Shown here piece by piece: positions 46,301 through 60,769 of a stretch of DNA of 64,000 nt. Under the pieces are notes generated by a model. That model saw only the letters and a program-made list of their open reading frames with translations. It ran no database searches and was not told where the DNA came from. Numbering within the stretch: the stretch's first letter is position 1; each line of letters begins with the position of its first letter. The translations under genes and the position numbers were made by a program. Source of the DNA: Linepithema humile (taxonomy: Eukaryota; Arthropoda; Insecta; Hymenoptera; Formicidae); assembly GCF_040581485.1 (NCBI RefSeq), contig NC_090130.1, positions 18,045,656 through 18,109,655 of the forward strand, given 5' to 3'.

Positions 46301-49300
46301 TTAATCCGCGACGACAGTGTCGCTTCTCGATACTTTAAAACGAGCAACAAATTTAATTTCTTATATATTTCGATAGTACAGAGTCTGTAAATTAATTTGG
46401 TACCAATCACATACGAAAAACAAATTATTTCAATTAATTATAACGTTTTAATCCGCGCCGTATCAATCCGCGACGACAGTGTCGCTTTTCGATACTTTAA
46501 AACGAGCAACAAATTCATTTTCCTATATATTTCGATAGTACAGAGTCTGTAAATTAATTTGGTACCAAAAACATACGAGCAACAAATTATTTCAACTAAT
46601 TATAACGTTTCTAATCCGCGCCGTATCAATCCGCGACGACAGTGTCGCTTCTCGATACTTTAAAACGAGCAACAAATTCAATTTCTTATATATTTCAATA
46701 GTACAGAGTCTGTAAATTAATTTGGTACCAATCACATACGAAAAACAAATTATTTCAATTAATTATAACGTTTTAATCCGCGCCGTATCAATCCGCTACG
46801 ACAAAGTGTCGCTTCTCGATACTTTAAGACGAGCAAAAAATTCAGTTTCTTATTTTTTTGAATAGTATATTGTTCATAAATTAATTTGAGACCAGAAACA
46901 TACGAAGAACAAATTATTTCAACTAATTATAACGTTTTTAATCCGCGCCGTATCAATCCGCGACGACAGTGTCGCTTCTCGATACTTTAAAACGAGCAAC
47001 AAATTTATTTTCCTATATATTTCGATAGTACAGAGTCTGTAAATTAATTTGGTACCAAAAACATACGAGAAACAAATTATTTCAACTAATTATAACGTTT
47101 TTAATCCGCGCCGTATCAATCCGCGACGACAGTGTCGCTTCTCGATACTTTAAAACGAGCAACAAATTCAATTTCTTATATATTTCGATAGTACAGAGCC
47201 TGTAAATTAATTTGGTACCAAAAACATACAAGCAACAAATTTTTTTAACTAATTATAACGTTTTTAATTCGCGCCATATTAATCCGCGACGACAGTGTCG
47301 CTTCTCGATACTTTAAAACGAGCAACAAATTCAATTTCTTATATATTTCGATAGTACAGAGTCTGTAAATTAATTTGGTACCAATCACATACGAAAAACA
47401 AATTATTTCAATTAATTATAACGTTTTAATCCGCGCCGTATCAATCCGCTACGACAAAGTGTCGCTTCTCGATACTTTAAGACGAGCAAGAAATTCAGTT
47501 TCTTATTTTTTTGAATAGTATATTGTTCATAAATTAATTTGAAACCAAAAACATACGAAGAACAAATTATTTCAACTAATTATAACGTTTTTAATCCGCG
47601 CCGTATCAATCTGCGACGACAGTGTCGCTTTTCGATACTTTAAAACGAGCAACAAATTCATTTTCCTTTATATTTCGAAAGTACAGAGTCTGTAAATTAA
47701 TTTGGTACCAAAAACATACGAGAAACAAATTATTTCAACTAATTATAACGTTTTTAATCCGCGCCGTATCAATCCGCGACGACAGTGTCGCTTCTCGATA
47801 CTTTAAAACGAGCAACAAATTCAATTTCTTATATATTTCGATAGTACAGAGTCTGTAAATTAATTTGGTACCAAAAACATACGAGAAACAAATTATTTCA
47901 ATTAATTATAACGTTTTAATCCGCGCCGTATCAATCGGCGACGACAAAGTGTCGCTTCGCGATACTTTAAGACGAGCAACAAATTCAGTTTCTTATTTTT
48001 TTGAATAGTATGTTGTTCATAAATTAATTTGAGACCAGAAACATACGAAGAAAAAATTATTTCAACTAATTATAACGTTTTTAATCCGCGCCGTATCAAT
48101 CCGCGACGACAGTGTCGCTTCTCGATACTTTAAAACGAGCAACAAATTCAATTTCTTATATATTTCGTTAGTACAGAGTCTGTAAATTAATTTGGTACCA
48201 ATCACATACGAAAAACAAATTATTTCAATTAATTATAACGTTTTAATCCGCGCCGTATCAATCCGCTACGACAAAGTGTCGCTTCTCGATACTTTAAGAC
48301 GAGCAAGAAATTCATTTTCTTATTTTTTTGAATAGTATATTGTTCATAAATTAATTTGAGACCAGAAACATACGAAGATCAAATTATTTCAACTAATTAT
48401 ATCGTTTTTAATCCGCGCCGTATCAATCCGCGACGACAGTGTCGCTTCTCGATACTTTAAAACGAGCAACAAATTCATTTTCCTATATATTTCGATAGTA
48501 CAGAATCTATAAATTAATTTGGTACCAAAAACATACGAGAAACAAATTATTTCAACTAATTATAACATTTTTAATCCGCGCCGTATCAATCCGCGACGAC
48601 AGTGTCGCTTCTCGATACTTTAAAACGAGCAACAAATTCAATTTCTTATATATTTCGATAGTACAGAGCCTGTAAATTAATTTGGTACCAAAAACATACA
48701 AGCAACAAATTTTTTTAATTAATTATAACGTTTTTAATTCGCGCCATATTAATCCGCGACGACAGTGTCGCTTCTCGATACTTTAAAACGAGCAACAAAT
48801 TCAATTTCTTATATATTTCGATAGTACAGAGTCTGTAAATTAATTTGGTACCAATCACATACAAAAAACAAATTATTTCAATTAATTATAACGTTTTAAT
48901 CCGCGCCGTATCAATCCGCTACGACAAAGTGTCGCTTCTCGATACTTTAAGACGAGCAAGAAATTCAGTTTCTTATTTTTTTGAATAGTATATTGTTCAT
49001 AAATTAATTTGAAACCAGAAACATACGAAGAACAAATTATTTCAACTAATTATAACGTTTTTAATCCGCGCCGTATCAATCCGCGACGACAGTGTCGCTT
49101 TTCGATACTTTAAAACGAGCAACAAATTAATTTTCCTTTATATTTCGAAAGTACAGAGTCTGTAAATTAATTTGGTACCAAAAACATACGAGAAACAAAT
49201 TATTTCAACTAATTATAACGTTTTTAATCCGCGCCGTATCAATCCGCGACGACAGTGTCGCTTCGCGATACTTTAAGACGAGCAACAAATTCAATTTATT

Positions 49301-52300
49301 ATTTTTTTGAATAGTATGTTGTTCATAAATTAATTTGAGACCAGAAACATACGAAGAAAAAATTATTTCAACTAATTATAACGTTTTTAATCCGCGCCGT
49401 ATCAATCCGCGACGACAGTGTCGCTTCTCGATACTTTAAAACGAGCAACAAATTCAATTTCTTATATATTTCAATAGTACAGAGTCTGTAAATTAATTTG
49501 GTACCAATCACATACGAAAAACAAATTATTTCAATTAATTATAACGTTTTAATCCGCGCCGTATCAATCCGCTACGACAAAGTGTCGCTTCTCGATACTT
49601 TAAGACGAGCAAAAAATTCAGTTTCTTATTTTTTTGAATAGTATATTGTTCATAAATTAATTTGAGACCAGAAACATACGAAGAACAAATTATTTCAACT
49701 AATTATAACGTTTTTAATCCGCGCCGTATCAATCCGCGACGACAGTGTCGCTTCTCGATACTTTAAAACGAGCAACAAATTCATTTTCCTATATATTTTG
49801 ATAGTACAGAGTCTGTAAATTAATTTGGTACCAAAAACATACAAGAAACAAATTATTTCAACTAATTATAACGTTTATAATCCGCGCCGTATCAATCCGC
49901 GACGACAGTGTCGCTTCTCGATACTTTAAAACGAGCAACAAATTCAATTTCTTATATATTTCGATAGTACAGAGCCTGTAAATTAATTTGGTACCAAAAA
50001 CATACAAGCAACAAATTTTTTTAACTAATTATAACGTTTTTAATTAGCGCCATATCAATCCGCGACGACAGTGTCGCTTCTCGATACTTTAAAACGAGCA
50101 ACAAATTCAATTTCTTATATATTTCGATAGTACAGAGTCTGTAAATTAATTTGGTACCAATCACATACGAAAAACAAATTATTTCAATTAATTATAACGT
50201 TTTAATCCGCGCCGTATCAATCCGCTACGACAAAGTGTCGCTTCTCGATACTTTAAGACGAGCAAGAAATTCAGTTTCTTATTTTTTTGAATAGTATATT
50301 GTTCATAAATTAATTTGAGACCAGAAACATACGAAGAACAAATTATTTCAACTAATTATAACGTTTTTAATCCGCGCCGTATCAATCCGCGACGACAGTG
50401 TCGCTTCTCGATACTTTAAAACGAGCAACAAATTCATTTTCCTATATATTTCGATAGTACAGAGTCTGTAAATTAATTTGGTACCAAAAACATACGAGAA
50501 ACAAATTATTTCAACTAATTATAACGTTTTTATTCCGCGCCGTATCAATCCGCGACGACAGTGTCGCTTCTCGATACTTTAAAACGAGCAACAAATTCAA
50601 TTTCTTATATATTTCGATAGTACAGAGCCTGTAAATTAATTTGATACCAAAAACATACAAGCAACAAATTTTTTTAACTAATTATAACGTTTTTAATTCG
50701 CGCCATATCAATCCGCGACGACAGTGTCGCTTCTCGACACTTTAAAACGAGCAACAAATTCAATTTCTTATATATTTCGATAGTACAGAGTCTGTAAATT
50801 AATTTGGTACCAATCACATACGAAAAACAAATTATTTCAATTAATTATAACGTTTTAATCCGCGCCGTATCAATCCGCTACGACAAAGTGTCGCTTCTCG
50901 ATACTTTAAGACGAGCAAGAAATTCAGTTTCTTATTTTTTTGAATAGTGTATTGTTCATAAATTAATTTGAGACCAGAAACATACGAAGAACAAATTATT
51001 TCAACTAATTATAACGTTTTTAATCCGCGCCGTATCAATCCGCGACGACAGTGTCGCTTCTCGATACTTTGAAACGAGCAACAAATTCATTTTCCTATAT
51101 ATTTCGATAGTACAGAGTCTGTAAATTAATTTGGTACCAAAAACATACGAGCAACAAATTATTTCAACTAATTATAACGTTTCTAATCCGCGCCGTATCA
51201 ATCCGCGACGACAGTGTCGCTTCTCGATACTTTAAAACGAGCAACAAATTCAATTTCTTATATATTTCGATAGTACAGAGCCTGTAAATTAATTTGGTAC
51301 CAAAAACATACAAGCAACAAATTTTTTTAACTAATTATAACGTTTTTAATTCGCGCCATATCAATCCGCGACGACAGTGTCGCTTCTCGATACTTTAAAA
51401 CGAGCAACAAATTCAATTTCTTATATATTTCAATAGTACAGAGTCTGTAAATTAATTTGGTACCAATCACATACGAAAAACAAATTATTTCAATTAATTA
51501 TAACGTTTTAATTTGCGCCGTATCAATCCGCTACGACAAAGTGTCGCTTCTCGATACTTTAAGACGAGCAAGAAATTCAGTTTCTTATTTTTTTGAATAG
51601 TATATTGTTCATAAATTAATTTGAGACCAGAAACATACGAAGAACAAATTATTTCAACTAATTATAACGTTTTTAATTCGCGCCGTATCAATCCGCGACG
51701 ACAGTGTCGCTTCAAGATACTTTAAAACGAGCAACAAATTCATTTTCCTATATATTTCGATAGTACAGAGTCTGTAAATTAATTTGGTACCAAAAACATA
51801 CGAGCAACAAATTATTTCAACTAATTATAACGTTTCTAATCCGCGCCGTATCAATTCGCGACGACAGTGTCGCTTCTCGATACTTTAAAACGAGCAACAA
51901 ATTCAATTTCTTATATATTTCGATAGTACAGAGCCTGTAAATTAATTTGGTACCAAAAACATACAAGCAACAAATTTTTTTAACTAATTATAACGTTTTT
52001 AATTCGCGCCATATCAATCCGCGACGACAGTGTCGCTTCTGGATACTTTAAAACGAGCAACAAATTCAATTTCTTATATATTTCGACAGTACAGAGTCTG
52101 TAAATTAATTTGGTACCAAGCACATACAAACAACAAATTATTTCAATTAATTATAACGTTTTAATCCGCGCCGTATCAATCGGCGACGACAAAGTGTCGC
52201 TTCGCGATACTTTAAGACGAGCAACAAATTCAGTTTCTTATTTTTTTGAATAGTATGTTGTTCATAAATTAATTTGAGACCAGAAACATACGAAGAACAA

Positions 52301-55300
52301 ATTATTTCAACTAATTATATCGTTTTTAATCCGCGCCGTATCAATCCGCGACGACAGTGTCGCTTCTCGATACTTTAAAACGAGCAACAAATTCATTTTC
52401 CTATATATTTCGATAGTACAGAGTCTGTAAATTAATTTGGTACCAAAAACATACGAGAAACAAATTATTTCAACTAATTATAACATTTTTAATCCGCGCC
52501 GTATCAATCCGCGACGACAGTGTCGCTTCTCGATACTTTAAAACGAGCAACAAATTCAATTTCTTATATATTTCGATAGTACAGAGCCTGTAAATTAATT
52601 TGGTACCAAAAACATACAAGCAACAAATTTTTTTAACTAATTATAACGTTTTTGATTCGCGCCATATTAATCCGCGACGACAGTGTCGCTTCTCGATACT
52701 TTAAAACGAGCAACAAATTTAATTTCTTATATATTTCGATAGTACAGAGTCTGTAAATTAATTTGGTACCAATCACATACGAAAAACAAATTATTTCAAT
52801 TAATTATAACGTTTTAATCCGCGCCGTATCAATCCGCGACGACAGTGTCGCTTTTCGATACTTTAAAACGAGCAACAAATTCATTTTCCTATATATTTCG
52901 ATAGTACAGAGTCTGTAAATTAATTTGGTACCAAAAACATACGAGCAACAAATTATTTCAACTAATTATAACGTTTCTAATCCGCGCCGTATCAATCCGC
53001 GACGACAGTGTCGCTTCTCGATACTTTAAAACGAGCAACAAATTCAATTTCTTATATATTTCGATAGTACAGAGCCTGTAAATTAATTTGGTACCAAAAA
53101 CATACAAGCAACAAATTTTTTAACTAATTATAACGTTTTTAATTCGCGCCATATCAATCCGCGACGACAGTGTCGCTTCTGGATACTTTAAAACGAGCAA
53201 CAAATTCAATTTCTTATATATTTCGATAGTACAGAGTCTGTAAATTAATTTGGTACCAAGCACATACGAACAACAAATTATTTCAATTAATTATAACGTT
53301 TTAATCCGCGCCGTATCAATCCGCGACGACAGTGTCGCTTCTCGATACTTTAAAACGAGCAACAAATTCAATTTCTTATATATTTCGATAGTACAGAGTC
53401 TGTAAATTAATTTGGTACCAAAAACATACAAGCAACAAATTTTTTTAACTAATTATAACGTTTTTAATTTGCGCCATATCAATCCGCGACGACAGTGTCG
53501 CTTCTCGATACTTTAAAACGAGCAACAAATTCAATTTCTTATATATTTCGATAGTACAGAGTCTGTAAATTAATTTGGTACCAAAAACATACAAGCAACA
53601 AATTTTTTTAACTAATTATAACGTTTTTAATTCGCGCCATATCAATCCGCGACGACAGTGTCGCTTCTGGATACTTTAAAACGAGCAACAAATTCAATTT
53701 CTTATATATTTCGATAGTACAGAGTCTGTAAATTAATTTGGTACCAAGCACATACGAACAACAAATTATTTCAATTAATTATAACGTTTTAATCCGCGCC
53801 GTATCAATCGGCGACGACAAAGTGTCGCTTCGCGATACTTTAAGACGAGCAACAAATTCAGTTTCTTATTTTTTTGAATAGTATATTGTTCATAAATTAA
53901 TTTGAAACCAGAAACATACGAAGAACAAATTATTTCAACTAATTATAACGTTTTTAATCCGCGCCGTATCAATCCGCGACGACAGTGTCGCTTTTCGATA
54001 CTTTAAAACGAGCAACAAATTCATTTTCCTTTATATTTCGAAAGTACAGAGTCTGTAAATTAATTTGGTACCAAAAACATACGAGAAACAAATTATTTCA
54101 ACTAATTATAACGTTTTTAATCCGCGCCGTATCAATCCGCGACGACAGTGTCGCTTCGCGATACTTTAAGACGAGCAACAAATTCAATTTCTTATTTTTT
54201 TGAATAGTATGTTGTTCATAAATTAATTTGTGACCAGAAACATACGAAGAACAAATTATTTCAACTAATTATAACGTTTTTAATCCGCGCCGTATCAATC
54301 CGCGACGACAGTGTCGCTTCTCGATACTTTAAAACGAGCAACAAATTCAATTTCTTATATATTTCAATAGTACAGAGTCTGTAAATTAATTTGGTACCAA
54401 TCACATACGAAAAACAAATTATTTCAATTAATTATAACGTTTTAATCCGCGCCGTATCAATCCGCTACGACAAAGTGTCGCTTCTCGATACTTTAAGACG
54501 AGCAAAAAATTCAGTTTCTTATTTTTTTGAATAGTATATTGTTCATAAATTAATTTGAGACCAGAAACATACGAAGAACAAATTATTTCAACTAATTATA
54601 ACGTTTTTAATCCGCGCCGTATCAATCCGCGACGACAGTGTCGCTTCTCGATACTTTAAAACGAGCAACAAATTCATTTTCCTATATATTTCGATAGTAC
54701 AGAGTCTGTAAATTAATTTGGTACCAAAAACATACGAGAAACAAATTATTTCAACTAATTATAACGTTTTTAATCCGCGCCGTATCAATCCGCGACGACA
54801 GTGTCGCTTCTCGATACTTTAAAACGAGCAACAAATTCAATTTCTTATATATTTCGATAGTACAGAGCCTGTAAATTAATTTGGTACCAAAAACATACAA
54901 GCAACAAATTTTTTTAACTAATTATAACGTTTTTAATTCGCGCCATATTAATCCGCGACGACAGTGTCGCTTCTCGATACTTTAAAACGAGCAACAAATT
55001 CAATTTCTTATATATTTCGATAGTACAGAGTCTGTAAATTAATTTGGTACCAATCACATATGAAAAACAAATTATTTCAATTAATTATAACGTTTTAATC
55101 CGCGCCGTATCAATCCGCTACGACAAAGTGTCGCTTCTCGATACTTTAAGACGAGCAAGAAATTCAGTTTCTTATTTTTTGAATAGTATATTGTTCATAA
55201 ATTAATTTGAAACCAGAAACATACGAAGAACAAATTATTTCAACTAATTATAACGTTTTTAATCCGCGCCGTATCAATCCGCGACGACAGTGTCGCTTTT

Positions 55301-58300
55301 CGATACTTTAAAACGAGCAACAAATTCATTTTCCTTTATATTTCGAAAGTACAGAGTCTGTAAATTAATTTGGTACCAAAAACATACGAGAAACAAATTA
55401 TTTCAACTAATTATAACGTTTTTAATCCGCGCCGTATCAATCCGCGACGACAGTGTCGCTTCTCGATACTTTAAAACGAGCAACAAATTCAATTTCTTAT
55501 ATATTTCGATAGTACAGAGTCTGTAAATTAATTTGGTACCAAAAACATACGAGAAACAAATTATTTCAATTAATTATAACGTTTTAATCCGCGCCGTATC
55601 AATCGGCGACGACAAAGTGTCGCTTCGCGATACTTTAAGACGAGCAACAAATTCAGTTTCTTATTTTTTTGAATAGTATGTTGTTCATAAATTAATTTGA
55701 GACCAGAAACATACGAAGAAAAAATTATTTCAACTAATTATAACGTTTTTAATCCGCGCCGTATCAATCCGCGACGACAGTGTCGCTTCTCGATACTTTA
55801 AAACGAGCAACAAATTCAATTTCTTATATATTTCGTTAGTACAGAGTCTGTAAATTAATTTGGTACCAATCACATACGAAAAACAAATTATTTCAATTAA
55901 TTATAACGTTTTAATCCGCGCCGTATCAATCCGCTACGACAAAGTGTCGCTTCTCGATACTTTAAGACGAGCAAGAAATTCATTTTCTTATTTTTTTGAA
56001 TAGTATATTGTTCATAAATTAATTTGAGACCAGAAACATACGAAGATCAAATTATTTCAACTAATTATATCGTTTTTAATCCGCGCCGTATCAATCCGCG
56101 ACGACAGTGTCGCTTCTCGATACTTTAAAACGAGCAACAAATTCATTTTCCTATATATTTCGATAGTACAGAATCTATAAATTAATTTGGTACCAAAAAC
56201 ATACGAGAAACAAATTATTTCAACTAATTATAACATTTTTAATCCGCGCCGTATCAATCCGCGACGACAGTGTCGCTTCTCGATACTTTAAAACGAGCAA
56301 CAAATTCAATTTCTTATATATTTCGATAGTACAGAGCCTGTAAATTAATTTGGTACCAAAAACATACAAGCAACAAATTTTTTTAACTAATTATAACGTT
56401 TTTAATTCGCGCCATATTAATCCGCGACGACAGTGTCGCTTCTCGATACTTTAAAACGAGCAACAAATTCAATTTCTTATATATTTCGATAGTACAGAGT
56501 CTGTAAATTAATTTGGTACCAATCACATACAAAAAACAAATTATTTCAATTAATTATAACGTTTTAATCCGCGCCGTATCAATCCGCTACGACAAAGTGT
56601 CGCTTCTCGATACTTTAAGACGAGCAAGAAATTCAGTTTCTTATTTTTTTGAATAGTATATTGTTCATAAATTAATTTGAAACCAGAAACATACGAAGAA
56701 CAAATTATTTCAACTAATTATAACGTTTTTAATCCGCGCCGTATCAATCCGCGACGACAGTGTCGCTTTTCGATACTTTAAAACGAGCAACAAATTCATT
56801 TTCCTTTATATTTCGAAAGTACAGAGTCTGTAAATTAATTTGGTACCAAAAACATACGAGAAACAAATTATTTCAACTAATTATAACGTTTTTAATCCGC
56901 GCCGTATTAATCCGCGACGACAGTGTCGCTTCGCGATACTTTAAGACGAGCAACAAATTCAATTTCTTATTTTTTTGAATAGTATGTTGTTCATAAATTA
57001 ATTTGAGACCAGAAACATACGAAGAAAAAATTATTTCAACTAATTATAACGTTTTTAATCCGCGCCGTATCAATCCGCGACGACAGTGTCGCTTCTCGAT
57101 ACTTTAAAACGAGCAACAAATTCAATTTCTTATATATTTCAATAGTACAGAGTCTGTAAATTAATTTGGTACCAATCACATACGAAAAACAAATTATTTC
57201 AATTAATTATAACGTTTTAATCCGCGCCGTATCAATCCGCTACGACAAAGTGTCGCTTCTCGATACTTTAAGACGAGCAAAAAATTCAGTTTCTTATTTT
57301 TTTGAATAGTATATTGTTCATAAATTAATTTGAGACCAGAAACATACGAAGAACAAATTATTTCAACTAATTATAACGTTTTTAATCCGCGCCGTATCAA
57401 TCCGCGACGACAGTGTCGCTTCTCGATACTTTAAAACGAGCAACAAATTCATTTTCCTATATATTTCGATAGTACAGAGTCTGTAAATTAATTTGGTACC
57501 AAAAACATACGAGAAACAAATTATTTCAACTAATTATAACGTTTTTAATCCGCGCCGTATCAATCCGCGACGACAGTGTCGCTTCTCGATACTTTAAAAC
57601 GAGCAACAAATTCAATTTCTTATATATTTCGATAGTACAGAGCCTGTAAATTAATTTGATACCAAAAACATACAAGCAACAAATTTTTTTAACTAATTAT
57701 AACGTTTTTAATTCGCGCCATATCAATCCGCGACGACAGTGTCGCTTCTCGACACTTTAAAACGAGCAACAAATTCAATTTCTTATATATTTCGATAGTA
57801 CAGAGTCTGTAAATTAATTTGGTACCAATCACATACGAAAAACAAATTATTTCAATTAATTATAACGTTTTAATCCGCGCCGTATCAATCCGCTACGACA
57901 AAGTGTCGCTTCTCGATACTTTAAGACGAGCAAGAAATTCAGTTTCTTATTTTTTTGAATAGTATATTGTTCATAAATTAATTTGAGACCAGAAACATAC
58001 GAAGAACAAATTATTTCAACTAATTATAACGTTTTTAATCCGCGCCGTATCAATCCGCGACGACAGTGTCGCTTCTCGATACTTTGAAGCGAGCAACAAA
58101 TTCATTTTCCTATATATTTCGATAGTACAGAGTCTGTAAATTAATTTGGTACCAAAAACATACGAGCAACAAATTATTTCAACTAATTATAACGTTTCTA
58201 ATCCGCGCCGTATCAATCCGCGACGACAGTGTCGCTTCTCGATACTTTAAAACGAGCAACAAATTCAATTTCTTATATATTTCGATAGTACAGAGCCTGT

Positions 58301-60760
58301 AAATTAATTTGGTACCAAAAACATACAAGCAACAAATTTTTTTAACTAATTATAACGTTTTTAATTCGCGCCATATCAATCCGCGACGACAGTGTCGCTT
58401 CTCGATACTTTAAAACGAGCAACAAATTCAATTTCTTATATATTTCAATAGTACAGAGTCTGTAAATTAATTTGGTACCAATCACATACGAAAAACAAAT
58501 TATTTCAATTAATTATAACGTTTTAATTTGCGCCGTATCAATCCGCTACGACAAAGTGTCGCTTCTCGATACTTTAAGACGAGCAAGAAATTCAGTTTCT
58601 TATTTTTTTGAATAGTATATTGTTCATAAATTAATTTGAGACCAGAAACATACGAAGAACAAATTATTTCAACTAATTATAACGTTTTTAATTCGCGCCG
58701 TATCAATCCGCGACGACAGTGTCGCTTCTCGATACTTTAAAACGAGCAACAAATTCATTTTCCTATATATTTCGATAGTACAGAGTCTGTAAATTAATTT
58801 GGTACCAAAAACATACGAGCAACAAATTATTTCAACTAATTATAACGTTTCTAATCCGCGCCGTATCAATCCGCGACGACAGTGTCGCTTCTCGATACTT
58901 TAAAACGAGCAACAAATTCAATTTCTTATATATTTCGATAGTACAGAGCCTGTAAATTAATTTGGTACCAAAAACATACAAGCAACAAATTTTTTTAACT
59001 AATTATAACGTTTTTAATTCGCGCCATATCAATCCGCGACGACAGTGTCGCTTCTGGATACTTTAAAACGAGCAACAAATTCAATTTCTTATATATTTCG
59101 ATAGTACAGAGTCTGTAAATTAATTTGGTACCAAGCACATACAAACAACAAATTATTTCAATTAATTATAACGTTTTAATCCGCGCCGTATCAATCGGCG
59201 ACGACAAAGTGTCGCTTCGCGATACTTTAAGACGAGCAACAAATTCAGTTTCTTATTTTTTTGAATAGTATGTTGTTCATAAATTAATTTGAGACCAGAA
59301 ACATACGAAGAACAAATTATTTCAACTAATTATATCGTTTTTAATCCGCGCCGTATCAATCCGCGACGACAGTGTCGCTTCTCGATACTTTAAAACGAGC
59401 AACAAATTCATTTTCCTATATATTTCGATAGTACAGAGTCTGTAAATTAATTTGGTACCAAAAACATACGAGAAACAAATTATTTCAATTAATTATAACG
59501 TTTTTAATCCGCGCCGTATCAATCCGCGACGACAGTGTCGCTTCTCGATACTTTAAAACGAGCAACAAATTCAATTTCTTATATATTTCGATAGTTCAGA
59601 GCCTGTAAATTAATTTGGTACCAAAAACATACAAGCAACAAATTTTTTTAACTAATTATAACGTTTTTAATTCGCGCCATATCAATCCGCGACGACAGTG
59701 TCGCTTCTGGATACTTTAAAACGAGCAACAAATTCAATTTCTTATATATTTCGATAGTACAGAGTCTGTAAATTAATTTGGTACCAATCACATACGAAAA
59801 ACAAATTATTTCAATTAATTATAACGTTTTAATCCGCGCCGTATCAATCCGCTACGACAAAGTGTCGCTTCTCGATACTTTAAGACGAGCAAGAAATTCA
59901 TTTTCTTATTTTTTTGAATAGTATATTGTTCATAAATTAATTTGAGACCAGAAACATACGAAGATCAAATTATTTCAACTAATTATATCGTTTTTAATCC
60001 GCGCCGTATCAATCCGCGACGACAGTGTCGCTTCTCGATACTTTAAAACGAGCAACAAATTCATTTTCCTATATATTTCGATAGTACAGAATCTGTAAAT
60101 TAATTTGGTACCAAAAACATACGAGAAACAAATTATTTCAACTAATTATAACATTTTTAATCCGCGCCGTATCAATCCGCGACGACAGTGTCGCTTCTCG
60201 ATACTTTAAAACGAGCAACAAATTCAATTTCTTATATATTTCGATAGTACAGAGCCTGTAAATTAATTTGGTACCAAAAACATACAAGCAACAAATTTTT
60301 TTAACTAATTATAACGTTTTTAATTCGCGCCATATTAATCCGCGACGACAGTGTCGCTTCTCGATACTTTAAAACGAGCAACAAATTTAATTTCTTATAT
60401 ATTTCGATAGTACAGAGTCTGTAAATTAATTTGGTACCAATCACATACGAAAAACAAATTATTTCAATTAATTATAACGTTTTAATCCGCGCCGTATCAA
60501 TCCGCGACGACAGTGTCGCTTTTCGATACTTTAAAACGAGCAACAAATTCATTTTCCTATATATTTCGATAGTACAGAGTCTGTAAATTAATTTGGTACC
60601 AAAAACATACGAGCAACAAATTATTTCAACTAATTATAACGTTTCTAATCCGCGCCGTATCAATCCGCGACGACAGTGTCGCTTCTCGATACTTTAAAAC
60701 GAGCAACAAATTCAATTTCTTATATATTTCAATAGTACAGAGTCTGTAAATTAATTTGGT
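43400..60760 (+). repeat. Higher-order repeat block, 7.02-kb offset (43 monomers), three copies
   Basis: The CTCGACACTTT variant lies at 43716, 50735 and 57750. The CTTCTGGATAC variant lies at 45021, 52040 and 59055. These give offsets of 7019 and 7015 bp. Relative to copies 1 and 3, copy 2 lacks four monomers (653 bp) between about 52.45 and 52.5 kb: the TTTTCGATAC marker is at 46479, 52845 and 60513, giving 6366 then 7668 bp. Confidence 0.85.
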
Positions 60761-60769
60761 ACCAATCAC

